From assembly GCA_030433415.1 (NCBI GenBank), contig JAUIMF010000006.1, positions 1 through 64,000 of the forward strand: a stretch of 64,000 bases of DNA, read 5' to 3'. The translations under genes were made by a program, and so were the position numbers. Position 1 is the stretch's first letter; each line of letters begins with the position of its first letter. The stretch is from Gammaproteobacteria bacterium. Lineage in GTDB: Bacteria; Pseudomonadota; Gammaproteobacteria; Pseudomonadales; Halieaceae. Positions 8,884 to 18,442 of this stretch are shown piece by piece. A model generated the notes under the pieces. That model made no database searches and had not been told where the DNA came from. It saw only the letters and a program-made list of their open reading frames with translations.

Positions 8884-9858
8884 ATGGAGGCGGCGGCGCT
8901 ATACAGCGATTTTGGCAATCTCGCGGGGCTGCGCACAGAAGCGCGCCAGGATGCTGAGGGCAGCCTGCGTGAAGTCGCCTCGCAGTTTGAATCCCTGTTC
9001 GTGCAGATGATGCTCAAGTCGATGCGGGCCGCGACCATGGAAGGCGGGCTGTTTGACAGCAATGCGCTGGAAAGCTACGAGCAGATGTATGACCAGCAGC
9101 TGGCCGTGGAGCTGTCACGCCATGGGGGGATCGGGCTTGCGGACGTGATTGTTGAGCAGTTGCGCAGTGATGCACCCGGCGCCAAGAAAGACTCCTCACA
9201 GCCCGTCGCAGAGCTGCAAGGGCAGGGCGGGTCGGCGACGGGTTTCGACGCTTACCGGGCACGCGCCTTGCCGACCTACAGGCCCGCGCCAGATGCCGCA
9301 ACGGCAGACCCGATAACGGTGGCTCCCGAACAGACACCCACGCAGGCGCCGGATGGAACGCCCTCGGGTTTTATGCAGGCGTTTGGCGCGCCCGCCCGTC
9401 GCGCGGCTGAGCAGCTTGGTGTCGATGCCTCGGTGCTGCTGGCCCAGGCAGCGCTTGAGACCGGCTGGGGGCGCCACGTGGTGGCGGATCAGCGCGGTTC
9501 GAGCAACAACCTGTTCAATATCAAGGCCGGCCCGGGCTGGGACGGGCCCACGGTACGTGTGTCGACGTTGGAGTATCGCGATGGCGTTGCCGTGCGTGAG
9601 ATGGCGGAGTTTCGCGCCTATGGCAGCGCCGAGGATGCGTTTGCGGATTATGCGCGCCTGATCAGCGGTAGTCCGCGCTACGAGGCAGCCCTTGAACATG
9701 CAGCGGACGGACCGCAATACCTGCGCGAACTCCAGCGTGCCGGCTACGCAACGGACCCCGCCTATGCTGACAAAATCCTGTCCATTCTGGAGCGGGGTGA
9801 CGTTCCGGGGGCAGGTGAGGGGCTAAAGAATTCTCCGGAGCAGCCGCTACCAATTTGA
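8884..9858 (+). CDS. flgJ: FlgJ, rod cap fused to peptidoglycan hydrolase
   Basis: The 324-residue protein has two domains. The rod-cap domain (about residues 20-100) includes ASQFESLFVQMMLKSMRAAT. The C-terminal glucosaminidase-type domain (about 160-310) includes ASVLLAQAALETGWGRHV, with the expected catalytic Glu in LETGWG, followed by NNLFNIKAGPGWDG. FlgJ caps the rod and opens the peptidoglycan for it. This is the bifunctional form known from beta- and gammaproteobacteria. It lies 4 bp after flgI. Confidence 0.95.
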   Translation: MEAAALYSDFGNLAGLRTEARQDAEGSLREVASQFESLFVQMMLKSMRAATMEGGLFDSNALESYEQMYDQQLAVELSRHGGIGLADVIVEQLRSDAPGAKKDSSQPVAELQGQGGSATGFDAYRARALPTYRPAPDAATADPITVAPEQTPTQAPDGTPSGFMQAFGAPARRAAEQLGVDASVLLAQAALETGWGRHVVADQRGSSNNLFNIKAGPGWDGPTVRVSTLEYRDGVAVREMAEFRAYGSAEDAFADYARLISGSPRYEAALEHAADGPQYLRELQRAGYATDPAYADKILSILERGDVPGAGEGLKNSPEQPLPI

Positions 9859-9900
9859 AGCTGCGCCTCTGGCTAGGGGTGCGCTGAGGACGGAAATGAC

Positions 9901-11817
9901 GTGACGGATATATTCAACATAGGAACTTCGGCGCTGGTATCGCTGCAGCGCGCCATCGGGACCACGGGGCACAACATCGCCAACGTGAATACCGAGGGCT
10001 ACAGCCGCCAGCGCGTGGAGTTTGCCGCGCTTCCGCCCCAGATTACGGGTGCGGGCTTTGTTGGCAGCGGCGTTACCATTGCCTCGATTACCCGCAGCTA
10101 CGATGCGTTCCTCACAGAAGACGTGCGTGCGCGTACGTCCAGCGCCTTCGGTTCCAGCATGTCGGCGGACCTCTCCGGGCGTGTCGACAGCATTCTGGCC
10201 AACCCTGACACAGGGCTTGGCCCGGCTCTGGATACGTTCTTTTCGGCAATGCAGGACGTCGCGAACAACCCTGGCTCCATCCCCGAGCGCCAGGTGCTGG
10301 TGCGTGAGGCCGAGGTACTGTCGGACCGATTTCGTTACCTGGATGGCCGCTTCAGCCAGCTGGAACGACAGATTTCGGTGCAGATCGAAGATGCGGTGCG
10401 AGACATCAATGACTTCGCTACCAGCATCGCGCAGCTCAATGAGCAGATCGTATCCGAGACCATCCGGGCCGGCGGGCAGCCGCCGAATGATCTGCTCGAT
10501 GAGCGCGATCAGGCACTGAACCGGCTCGCAGAGAAAGTAGGCATCAATACTTTTGAGCAGGAAGATGGCGCCGTCAACGTGTTTCTTGGCAATGGCCAGT
10601 CGCTGGTGGTGGGCAACATTGCGTCGACGTTGAAGACTTTTCCTTCGCCCTATGACGTCGGGCGTCTGTCCGTGGGTCTGTCGGGGCTTGCGGCGCAGAC
10701 CGACATCAGTAGTTTTCTCAGCGGTGGCGAACTGGGTGCGCTGGTCGATTCCCGCTCAGTGCTGATTGACGATGCCCGCAGTGAGCTTGGGATCATCGCG
10801 GTCGGCATTGCGGATTTTGTCAACGAACAGCATCGCCTGGGTCTGGACCTGAACGGCAACCTTGGCACCGATTTCTTCAAGCCCCTGGGTCCGCTGGTGA
10901 CGGCGCAGACCACCAACACCGGCACGGGTAGCGTGTCTTCCACGCTGCTGGATGCGTCTGCGCTGACCGGAGATGAATACGAGCTCAGCTATGATGGCGC
11001 GAGCTATACCTTGCGCAACACCACGACGGGGGCCACCCAGACCGGTGCCGGCCCGACCTTTACCGTCGACGGCGTCGAAATCACCGTGTCGGGAGCGCCT
11101 GCGAGTGGTGACGCTTTCCTTATCTCCCCGGTGTCCCAGGCGGGCAGCCTGTTCGACGTGCAGATTACGGATCCCCGCGCCGTCGCGGCAGCGAGCCCCG
11201 TGCGCAACAGCACTTCCCTGGGTAATGCCGGCAATGCGACGTTGACGGACGTGGCGGTAACCGGGGTTGGGAGCCTGCCTCTGGCTGGCCCCATCACCCT
11301 CACCTTCAATCCCGATGCCCTGGGCGCAGGGGTGCCTGGCTATGACGTCAGCGGTATTGCCGGCGGCCCCATCGCCTACGATCCCGCGGTGGACAGCGGC
11401 GGCATCACCGCCACGCTGGGAGACTTCACCTTTACCCTGGGTGGTTTGCCGGCGGATGGCGACAGCTTCACCATCGAGAACAACGTCGATGGCAGCGGCG
11501 ACAACCGCAACATTCTGGCTATGGTGGACCTGCAGACGGCCCCATTACTGTCGGGGGGAACCTCAAGTTTTCAGGATACCTACTCGACGCTGGTAGCGAG
11601 TATTGCCGTGAACTCCCGCCAGGCTTTGTCGGCCTCGGGTACGGAGCAGGCCCTGCTCGATCAGGCTCTGTCTGCCCGTGACAGCATTCAGGGTGTCAAC
11701 CTCGACGAGGAAGCGGCCAACCTCATTCGATTCCAACAGGCCTATCAGGCGGCGGCGCGCGTGGTGCAGGTCGCCGACGAAGTTTTCCAGACGCTGCTCG
11801 CGGCCACAGGTCGCTGA
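9901..11817 (+). CDS. flgK: FlgK, hook-filament junction protein 1
   Basis: The 638-residue protein begins at a GTG (MTDIFNIGTSALVSLQRAIG, then HNIANVNTEGYSRQRVEF), which is classic FlgK. It ends ANLIRFQQAYQAAARVVQVA. FlgK is the first of two junction proteins between hook and filament and is exported with FlgN. An ATG at 9896 is out of frame, so GTG at 9901 is the start. The middle (about residues 330-540) is longer and more variable than in enterobacterial FlgK, as is common. Confidence 0.95.
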   Translation: MTDIFNIGTSALVSLQRAIGTTGHNIANVNTEGYSRQRVEFAALPPQITGAGFVGSGVTIASITRSYDAFLTEDVRARTSSAFGSSMSADLSGRVDSILANPDTGLGPALDTFFSAMQDVANNPGSIPERQVLVREAEVLSDRFRYLDGRFSQLERQISVQIEDAVRDINDFATSIAQLNEQIVSETIRAGGQPPNDLLDERDQALNRLAEKVGINTFEQEDGAVNVFLGNGQSLVVGNIASTLKTFPSPYDVGRLSVGLSGLAAQTDISSFLSGGELGALVDSRSVLIDDARSELGIIAVGIADFVNEQHRLGLDLNGNLGTDFFKPLGPLVTAQTTNTGTGSVSSTLLDASALTGDEYELSYDGASYTLRNTTTGATQTGAGPTFTVDGVEITVSGAPASGDAFLISPVSQAGSLFDVQITDPRAVAAASPVRNSTSLGNAGNATLTDVAVTGVGSLPLAGPITLTFNPDALGAGVPGYDVSGIAGGPIAYDPAVDSGGITATLGDFTFTLGGLPADGDSFTIENNVDGSGDNRNILAMVDLQTAPLLSGGTSSFQDTYSTLVASIAVNSRQALSASGTEQALLDQALSARDSIQGVNLDEEAANLIRFQQAYQAAARVVQVADEVFQTLLAATGR

Positions 11818-11843
11818 GTCGCGGGCGGTTGGGGAGTTAGGTG

Positions 11844-13052
11844 ATGGTAGAGCGGCTTTCAACGCTACAGACGTTCCAGATCGGAATCTCGACGATTCTT
11901 GAAAAACAGGCGGAGCTTCAGCGCACCCAGCAGGAGCTTGCGGCTGGCAAGAAGATTCTCTCTCCGGCGGACGACCCCAGCGCCGCTGTCAAGGTGCTCG
12001 ACATTCAGGAAGACCTGGCGCTGGTGGATCAATACGGGCGCAATGCAACGCTGGCACGCAGCCAGCTGTCCCTCGAAGAAAGTGCCCTGTCGCAGGTCGG
12101 TGTGGTGCTGCAGCGGGTCCGGGAGCTCGCGGTGCAGGCCAATAACGCGGTGCAGAATCCCGAGTCACGGGAAGCGATTTCAGTGGAGCTCAGCGAACGC
12201 CTGAATGAGCTGGTGGCTATTGCCAACAGCCGCGACGGTAATGACGAGTACCTGTTCGCCGGATTTCAGGCGCGCAGCCAGCCGTTCACGCGTACCGGTA
12301 ATGATGTGAGTTACAACGGTGACGATGGCCAGCGTTTTCTCGATATTGCCGCCGGGTCCCAGGTGGCGGTGCGGGACTCAGGTAGCCGGGTGTTTCTGGC
12401 ACCGCGGGCAGGCAACGGTGATTTTGACTTTGCCGCCGGTGCCGCCAACGCGGGTACGGCGGTAGTGAAGGACAGCAGCGTTAGTGGCAGCTTCATTCGC
12501 GATGATTACACCCTGACCTTTATTCAGGCTGCGCCCACGGATCCGGTTACCTATGAGGTTACGGACTCCTCCGCAGCCGTGGTCGCTTCAGGGACGTACG
12601 CCAGCGGTAGCGAAATCGTGTTCAACGGAGCTCGCCTGGTGATCGAAGGTGTACCCGAAGCCGGTGACACGATCACCGTGGACGGTGAGCCCCGGCAGTC
12701 GATCTTTACGACGATCTCAGAGCTGGTTGAGGTGCTGGAGGATACGACCACCGATTCCAGCTCCAACGCAGCGGTGGCCAATGCCGTGGCGTCGGGCCTG
12801 AACAACCTCAACCAGGCGCTGGACAATGTACTCGAAGTGCAGACCGACGTCGGCGTGCGCCTGAGTCGCATTGATACACAGGAAACGATCAACGAAGAGT
12901 TCGATCTTTCGCTGCGTACGGCCCTTTCGGATGTGCAGGACCTGGACTTCGCCGAGGCGATCAGCCGGTTGAACCTGCAGCTCGTGGCGTTGCAGGCGGC
13001 GCAGCAGACCTTTGTCACCACGCAGGGCCTCTCGCTCTTCGATTACCTGTAA
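11844..13052 (+). CDS. flgL: FlgL, hook-filament junction protein 2
   Basis: The protein of 402 residues begins MVERLSTLQTFQIGISTILE. It has the flagellin-type N-terminus with LAAGKKILSPADDPSAAVKV and a flagellin-type C-terminus (EAISRLNLQLVALQAAQQTF). FlgL is the second junction protein and receives the filament. An in-frame GTG at 11841 directly precedes the ATG; I chose the ATG. It closes the flgB-L run. Confidence 0.94.
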   Translation: MVERLSTLQTFQIGISTILEKQAELQRTQQELAAGKKILSPADDPSAAVKVLDIQEDLALVDQYGRNATLARSQLSLEESALSQVGVVLQRVRELAVQANNAVQNPESREAISVELSERLNELVAIANSRDGNDEYLFAGFQARSQPFTRTGNDVSYNGDDGQRFLDIAAGSQVAVRDSGSRVFLAPRAGNGDFDFAAGAANAGTAVVKDSSVSGSFIRDDYTLTFIQAAPTDPVTYEVTDSSAAVVASGTYASGSEIVFNGARLVIEGVPEAGDTITVDGEPRQSIFTTISELVEVLEDTTTDSSSNAAVANAVASGLNNLNQALDNVLEVQTDVGVRLSRIDTQETINEEFDLSLRTALSDVQDLDFAEAISRLNLQLVALQAAQQTFVTTQGLSLFDYL

Positions 13053-13257
13053 AAAATCCGCGAGTTCCAATTTTTTTCGCCGCTGAGCTCAGGATATGTC
13101 GGTCGAGACCCGAAGCAGGGGGTAGTCTATCCTCCCCTAAATTCCTGTAACGCTTTGAAATAGAAGCAGAAGGTCGATGATTGCGCGCTTTACCCGGCCC
13201 CTCGGGGCGCAATTTCGTGACCTGTGTCAATTTTCACGATTTATCGTCGAAAAAACC

Positions 13258-13284
13258 TAAAGTCCTCTTTTAATGCGCCGCTAA
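13258..13284 (+). promoter_or_regulatory. FliA (sigma-28) promoter of fliC
   Basis: The site is TAAA-N15-GCCGCTAA, the same form as the flgM promoter. It leaves a leader of about 135 nt before the fliC ATG at 13426. A perfect palindrome CTAACGTTAG (13281-13290) overlaps the end of the -10 element. The rest of the 373-bp flgL-fliC gap shows no gene and no clear terminator. Confidence 0.88.
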
Positions 13285-13425
13285 CGTTAGTGAAGGCAGC
13301 GCAATCCAGACAAATTGTCTCGGGTGGCGACGCCGACACTGGTTAACGATTTATTGACTGTGTAGCGTCGAGTTCGTAGTACCCATAGGGTTAGACGGCA
13401 GGCGCCCGGAAAGAGGGACGAAACC

Positions 13426-14805
13426 ATGCCTCAGATTATTAATACCAACATCCCTTCGCTGACTTCTCAGCGGAACTTGAACGTGTCACAGAACGATGTG
13501 GCGACCTCACTGCAACGCCTGTCATCGGGTCTGCGTATTAACTCAGCACGGGACGACGCTGCTGGTCTCGCCATCTCCGAGCGCTTCAGCGCTCAGATTC
13601 GCGGCCTTGACCAGGCAGCTCGAAACGCCAACGACGGTATTTCTCTTGCCCAGACGGCGGAAGGTGCGCTGGGTCAGGTAACCAATAACCTGCAGCGTAT
13701 TCGTGAGCTGGCGGTACAGTCTGCCAACGCCACGAACAGCGCCTCGGACCGCGAAGCCCTGCAGGCTGAGGTGGCCCAGCTGGCCGAAGAAATCGATCGT
13801 GTCGCCACGCAGACGGACTTCAACGGTGTTGCGCTGCTCGACGGTACCTTCACCTCTAAAGTTTTCCAGGTTGGTGCAAACGCGGGTGAGACGATCACCG
13901 TAGATAGCATCGCCAGTGCTCGTGCCTCTTCACTGGGTCAACGTACGGAAGCATCCGCAACGCTGACTGTTGGTGCCGGTGGTGCTCCCACGGTTGTTCT
14001 GAATGGCAGCACGATCACGTCTGACCAGGACGGTGCCGCTCTGGCTAACGCGATTAACGATGCTAACGTGGGTATTACTGCAGCAGCGAATGAGACCACT
14101 GCCGCGGGTGTGGCACAGACTGCCGCCAACCTCACGGGTACCATCACCATCAACGGTGTGACGACGGCCTCTTTCTCGACCGTAGCCGGTCAGGAGGCGA
14201 CTGCTCGTGCGGATACGGTGCAGGCTATCAATGATATCTCTGCTGCCACGGGTGTAACGGCAACGGATACGGGCGCCGCGGCTACGGGTGTCACGCTGAC
14301 CGCCGCCGATGGCCGTAATATCACGGTCAGCTACACCACCCTGACCAGTGCATCTACTGGTGTGGCCGCCGCAGGCACTACGCGTTCCACGGTAGAGATC
14401 ACCTCCAACAGCACCATTGAAGTCGGTGCCACGGTAACCAACGTGACGGGTATCACCGCGAGCACCGATGTCAGCGCAGCGCTGACGGGCACGGCGGTCG
14501 GTAACCTGGATATCTCCAGCGTATCGGGTGCTGAAGAGGCGATTCGATCAGTTGACGCGGCCCTGACCACGATCAACAGTTCTCGCGCCGATCTCGGTGC
14601 CGTTCAGAACCGCTTCGATTCCGTGGTCATCAACCTGCAAACGACTGCAGAGAACCTCTCGGCTTCCCAGTCCCGTATTCGTGACGCGGATTTCGCTGAA
14701 GAGACCGCCACGCTGGCTCGCGCCCAGGTGCTCCAGCAGGCAGGTATTGCAGTACTGGCGCAGGCCAATGCACAGCCCCAGAACGTTCTGGCTCTGCTCC
14801 AGTAA
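13426..14805 (+). CDS. fliC: FliC, flagellin
   Basis: The 459-residue flagellin has the conserved N-terminal D0/D1 region ([40 protein letters not shown]) and C-terminal D1/D0 region ([35 protein letters not shown]). The middle part (about residues 170-360) is rich in Thr, Ala and Val and is the variable surface domain. The protein is exported with FliS and forms the filament. It has a FliA promoter upstream and a terminator at 14832-14859, so it is transcribed as a single gene. Confidence 0.97.
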   Translation: MPQIINTNIPSLTSQRNLNVSQNDVATSLQRLSSGLRINSARDDAAGLAISERFSAQIRGLDQAARNANDGISLAQTAEGALGQVTNNLQRIRELAVQSANATNSASDREALQAEVAQLAEEIDRVATQTDFNGVALLDGTFTSKVFQVGANAGETITVDSIASARASSLGQRTEASATLTVGAGGAPTVVLNGSTITSDQDGAALANAINDANVGITAAANETTAAGVAQTAANLTGTITINGVTTASFSTVAGQEATARADTVQAINDISAATGVTATDTGAAATGVTLTAADGRNITVSYTTLTSASTGVAAAGTTRSTVEITSNSTIEVGATVTNVTGITASTDVSAALTGTAVGNLDISSVSGAEEAIRSVDAALTTINSSRADLGAVQNRFDSVVINLQTTAENLSASQSRIRDADFAEETATLARAQVLQQAGIAVLAQANAQPQNVLALLQ

Positions 14806-14831
14806 GGGCGACCTTACAACGGAGTCAGGTA

Positions 14832-14859
14832 GTGAGGCGGGGCTTCGTCCCCCCCTCAC
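14832..14859 (+). terminator. Terminator hairpin after fliC
   Basis: The hairpin has arms GTGAGGCGGGG and CCCCCCCTCAC (one imperfection) around a short loop, followed by a T-rich stretch (TTTCTGCGTTTCT). It lies 27 bp after the fliC stop. Confidence 0.75.
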
Positions 14860-14908
14860 TTTCTGCGTTTCTGGACGCTGCAAAGCGTGTAAGCGCGGGT
14901 AATGAGTT

Positions 14909-15346
14909 ATGGCTAATCCAGTAGATACAGGTTCACCGACAACACCTCCGCAGGCGCGAGTGATACCGCTGCGCAGTGCGCAGGCATCACGGGCGGAAGT
15001 GCCCGAGGCGGCGGCTGAGCGGCAGGTGGCTGCCGAAAGCGGCAACACCAGGCCGGCTGTGGATCAGGCACAGCAGCAGCGCGAATCTGCCGAGCGGTTG
15101 CGGGAAGCGACGCGGGATGTTTCTGATTACATCCAGACCGTCTCCCGTTCCCTGCAGATCAGCGTCGACAATGAACTTGGATCCACCGTGGTCCAGGTCT
15201 TTGATGCCGAAACCGAGGAACTGATCCGGCAGATCCCCGCCGAGGAAGTTCTCGAAATCGCCCGGTACCTTCGCGGGCGTCTAGAGGCCGCTTCAGAGGC
15301 GACCGGCGCAGCGATCAAAGGGCTTCTTGTCGACCGCGAAGGCTGA
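14909..15346 (+). CDS. flaG: FlaG family protein
   Basis: The 145-residue protein has a low-complexity first half and a conserved FlaG domain in the second half (about 75-130), with SLQISVDNELGSTVVQVFDA and IRQIPAEEVLEIARYL. FlaG proteins affect filament length; the mechanism is not settled. The order fliC-flaG-fliD is the Pseudomonas order. No promoter of its own is obvious between the fliC terminator and the start. Confidence 0.9.
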   Translation: MANPVDTGSPTTPPQARVIPLRSAQASRAEVPEAAAERQVAAESGNTRPAVDQAQQQRESAERLREATRDVSDYIQTVSRSLQISVDNELGSTVVQVFDAETEELIRQIPAEEVLEIARYLRGRLEAASEATGAAIKGLLVDREG

Positions 15347-15382
15347 CTTCGAGGCGTGGTGTGCAGGGTTCATACCGTGGTC

Positions 15383-15398
15383 AGGCACGAAATTTGCC
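15383..15398 (+). promoter_or_regulatory. Sigma-54 promoter of fliD
   Basis: The site reads AGGCACG-N4-TTGCC with GG and GC exactly 10 bp apart. It lies about 150 bp upstream of fliD in the flaG-fliD gap. Confidence 0.75.
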
Positions 15399-15550
15399 TT
15401 GCCTACCGGGATGTTATGTCGAATTGTTTTGATGCTTTGCTAAAGGAGCATCTTGCGGTATCCCCACGAAAGGGGTGCTAAAGTCACTTTATGCCTCTCG
15501 GTATGAGAGGAATGCCAGTGACGCAACTGAGGTAAGGAAGGCCGGGTGGC

Positions 15551-17602
15551 ATGGTAGCGGCAACGGGAATCGGTTCAGGTCTGGATATTGAAAGCCTCGT
15601 CACCGGGCTCGTCAATGCCGAGCGTGTGCCTGCCGAGCAGCGGCTTCTACAACAGGAACTGCGGCTCACCAGTGAGCTGTCGGCATTGGGTACGCTCCAG
15701 GGGGCAGTGGCCAATGTGCAGGCCAGCCTTGAAGCGCTCACGGCCGAAACCACCTTCGGTCAGCGCGGCGCCTCTTCATCAGACAATGGTGCGGTTATCG
15801 CGCAGGCGACCAGTGATGCTGCTGCCGGGTCATTTTCGGTAGAAGTCACCCAGCGCGCGCAGTCCCAGTCCCTCGCGTCTGGCAGCTTTACTTCCCCCAC
15901 AGAGGTGGTCGGCGAGGGTACGCTAACGATTCGCTTTGGCACCACGCAGTACACGCCCGCTGACCCCGGCCCCGAGAGCTACGATGGCTTTACGTTGAAT
16001 TCGGAGCGGCCCAGCACCACCATTTCGATCAACAGTAGTAACAACACCCTCGAAGGCGTGCGCGATGCGATCAATGACGCCGATATTGGGGTCTCGGCCG
16101 TCATTCTGAACGATGGCAGCGGGTACCGGCTGCTGCTGAACTCTACCGAAACCGGTGAAGCAAACAGCATCGAGATCCAGGTGGATGACACCGGAGACGG
16201 CATTGATACAGACGATGCCGGACTGTCGCGCCTGGCGTTCAACAGTACCGCCAACAATCTCAGCCAGACCGTCGCGGCACAGGACGCCCTGCTCAGCGTC
16301 AACGGCCTGGAAGTGTCCAGCGCCAGCAATTCGGTCGAGGGCATTATTGATGGCGTTAACCTGACCCTGGTGGGCGAGAGTGAAAATGGTCCCGCCACGA
16401 TCACGGTAACCGAGAATCGTGGTGCCGCCCGCTCCGCCATCGATGCCTTTGTAGAGTCCTACAACAGCTTCATCGCAACCGCGAACAGTCTGACCGCCTT
16501 CGACGCCGAAACCGGTCAGGCCGCCGCGCTGCAGGGGGATTTCACGGCTCGTACGGTGATCAATCAGTTGCGTACCGCGATCAGCGGCTCTGCCGAGGGA
16601 TTCAATGGCCCCTTCAGCAGTCTGGCGGAGATCGGCATCACCACGACGCAAAGCGGCACATTAACGGTCAACAACAGCAGGATCGCAGAAGCCTTTGACG
16701 AAGGTTTTGACAGTATCCGTGGCGTGTTTGCCGAGTTGGGCTCGATCGACGATGCCACCATCGACGTGAACTCGGTCGGTAGCGAAACTGCCGTCGGCGA
16801 CTACGGTGTGACCATCACGCAGTTGGCCACCCAGGGACAGTTGACCGGGGCAGCGATCACCGCTCCCACCACGCTGTCGCCTCTGACCGTGGATGGTGAC
16901 AACGACACGCTGTCGCTGATCATCGATGGCGTCACCGCGTCGGTCTCGCTCGCCAATGGAGATTATGAGAGCGGCGAAGAACTTGCCGCAGCGGTGCAGT
17001 CTGCAATCAATGGAGCCGAGGCTCTTGCCGACGAAGGCATCACGGTTACCGTCAGCTTTACCGCAGGCAATGAACTTGAGATTCGTTCTGATCGGTTTGG
17101 CGCCGAGAGCAGTGTCGAAATTATCGGGACGGATCTGAACACCGCGGCGGAACTGGGCCTGAGCGTGGCTGCAGGCACCGCGGGAGTGGATGTCGCAGGG
17201 ACCATCGGCGGTGTGGCCGCCGAGGGTAATGGCCAGGTGCTGTCGGGTGCCGCGAACAGTGCCGTGGATGGCATCTCGCTCACCGTAACCGGCGGCGCCC
17301 TGGGTTCACGTGGCAGCGTCGCTGTATCGCGCGGAATCGCGGAACAGCTGTCGGATATTCTCACGGGATTCCTGGAGTCCGATGGTCTGTTTGACAGCCG
17401 TACCGAAGGCATACAGACCAGCGTTGATCGCATCAGTGATGATCGTGATGCCCTGGATCTGCGCCTCGAAGCGCTCGAGGCACGTTACCGACAACAGTTC
17501 ACTGCGCTGGATATTCTGCTCGCCAACATCGAGACCACCAGCTCTTTCCTGACACAGCAGCTCGCCAACATTCCCGTTCCGGGTATCGACAATTCCAACT
17601 GA
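15551..17602 (+). CDS. fliD: FliD, filament cap protein
   Basis: FliD caps the filament tip and folds incoming flagellin. The 683-residue protein starts with ATGIGSGLDIESLVTGLVNA, typical of FliD, and ends in a coiled-coil C-terminus (LRLEALEARYRQQFTALDIL; FLTQQL). Flagellin-IN-like segments occur in the middle (such as LEGVRDAINDADIGVSAVIL). It is longer than the usual 450-480 residues. The extra part around residues 410-600 starts with DYGVTITQLATQGQLTG and looks like a second copy of the hook-IN type region seen early in the protein (FSVEVTQRAQSQSLASG). Confidence 0.93.
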   Translation: MVAATGIGSGLDIESLVTGLVNAERVPAEQRLLQQELRLTSELSALGTLQGAVANVQASLEALTAETTFGQRGASSSDNGAVIAQATSDAAAGSFSVEVTQRAQSQSLASGSFTSPTEVVGEGTLTIRFGTTQYTPADPGPESYDGFTLNSERPSTTISINSSNNTLEGVRDAINDADIGVSAVILNDGSGYRLLLNSTETGEANSIEIQVDDTGDGIDTDDAGLSRLAFNSTANNLSQTVAAQDALLSVNGLEVSSASNSVEGIIDGVNLTLVGESENGPATITVTENRGAARSAIDAFVESYNSFIATANSLTAFDAETGQAAALQGDFTARTVINQLRTAISGSAEGFNGPFSSLAEIGITTTQSGTLTVNNSRIAEAFDEGFDSIRGVFAELGSIDDATIDVNSVGSETAVGDYGVTITQLATQGQLTGAAITAPTTLSPLTVDGDNDTLSLIIDGVTASVSLANGDYESGEELAAAVQSAINGAEALADEGITVTVSFTAGNELEIRSDRFGAESSVEIIGTDLNTAAELGLSVAAGTAGVDVAGTIGGVAAEGNGQVLSGAANSAVDGISLTVTGGALGSRGSVAVSRGIAEQLSDILTGFLESDGLFDSRTEGIQTSVDRISDDRDALDLRLEALEARYRQQFTALDILLANIETTSSFLTQQLANIPVPGIDNSN

Positions 17603-17637
17603 TCTGACGGGCAACGGAACCTGAAAAGGACCTATTG

Positions 17638-18027
17638 ATGAACTCACAGCACGCACTCAACGCTTACCGCCAGGCCGGAGTACAGGGGGCCGTGATGGAC
17701 GCCTCTCCGCATCAGCTGATCACCATGTTGATGGATGGGGCCCTCGACCGCATCGCCGCCGCGAAGGGGGCCATGGAGCGTGGCGAAACCGCGACGGAAG
17801 GCGAGATGATTGGCAAGGCCATCAGCATTATCGACAACCTGCGCGCGAGTCTGGATCACGAACAGGGCGGCGATCTGTCCCGGCGTCTGAGTGATCTCTA
17901 CGAATATATGGAAAACCGTCTGCTCGAAGCGCGACGCGAGAACGATCGGAGCAAGCTGGTTGAGGTGTCTGGTCTGCTGCGCCAGATCAAGAGCGGCTGG
18001 GACGACATCCCCGCCGAGCACCGCTAG
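17638..18027 (+). CDS. fliS: FliS, flagellin chaperone
   Basis: The 129-residue helical protein has the FliS hallmarks NAYRQAGVQGAVMDASPHQL and LITMLMDGALDRIAAAKGAM near the N-terminus, and SRRLSDLYEYMENRLLEA. It binds the C-terminus of FliC in the cytosol and prevents early polymerisation. The start is ATG 17638, preceded by AAAGGA; a TTG three bases upstream is less likely. It follows fliD by 35 bp. Confidence 0.95.
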   Translation: MNSQHALNAYRQAGVQGAVMDASPHQLITMLMDGALDRIAAAKGAMERGETATEGEMIGKAISIIDNLRASLDHEQGGDLSRRLSDLYEYMENRLLEARRENDRSKLVEVSGLLRQIKSGWDDIPAEHR

Positions 18028-18038
18028 AGTCCCGGCCT

Positions 18039-18398
18039 GTGACTGTCGAAGACCTTCATGCCGTTACCGGTGAACACGCGGGTCAGTGCCGGCGCCTGGC
18101 CGATGTGCTGACGCTGACGCGCAAGATGCTCGACCACGCTGCCGAGGGTGACTGGGACAGTGTGACCGCCATGGAGCAGCGGCGTCGCGATGATTTGCGC
18201 GTCTGTTTTCAGGAGTCCACCGCACCGGAGCACGGTGAGTTGGTGGCCGAAGCGCTGGCGGTGATTCTGCACATGAATGAAGAGTTGATGGCGAAACTGC
18301 GGGCAGCGCGCGATGCGGTGCTCCAGCAGGGCGTTGATCAGGCGCGTACCCGCTCCGCCATCGGTCAGTACCAGAACGTCAAGCATGCGCAGGGTTGA
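18039..18398 (+). CDS. fliT: FliT-like flagellar chaperone
   Basis: The 119-residue all-helical protein starts at GTG 18039, 11 bp after fliS. It has the size and pattern of FliT-type chaperones (LTRKMLDHAAEGDWDSVTAM followed by EQRRRDDLRVCF). FliT binds the cap protein FliD and the export ATPase. Sequence conservation in this family is weak, so the call leans on position after fliDS. Confidence 0.75.
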   Translation: MTVEDLHAVTGEHAGQCRRLADVLTLTRKMLDHAAEGDWDSVTAMEQRRRDDLRVCFQESTAPEHGELVAEALAVILHMNEELMAKLRAARDAVLQQGVDQARTRSAIGQYQNVKHAQG

Positions 18399-18442
18399 TC
18401 TCTGCGCCTGACGTTGGGCAGGTGCTGTGGTAGCTTGCACGC

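Noticed and set aside
15479-15505. FliA promoter before fliD
   Set aside because: TAAA is present, but the -10 region at the right distance matches poorly. The sigma-54 site at 15383 is much better.
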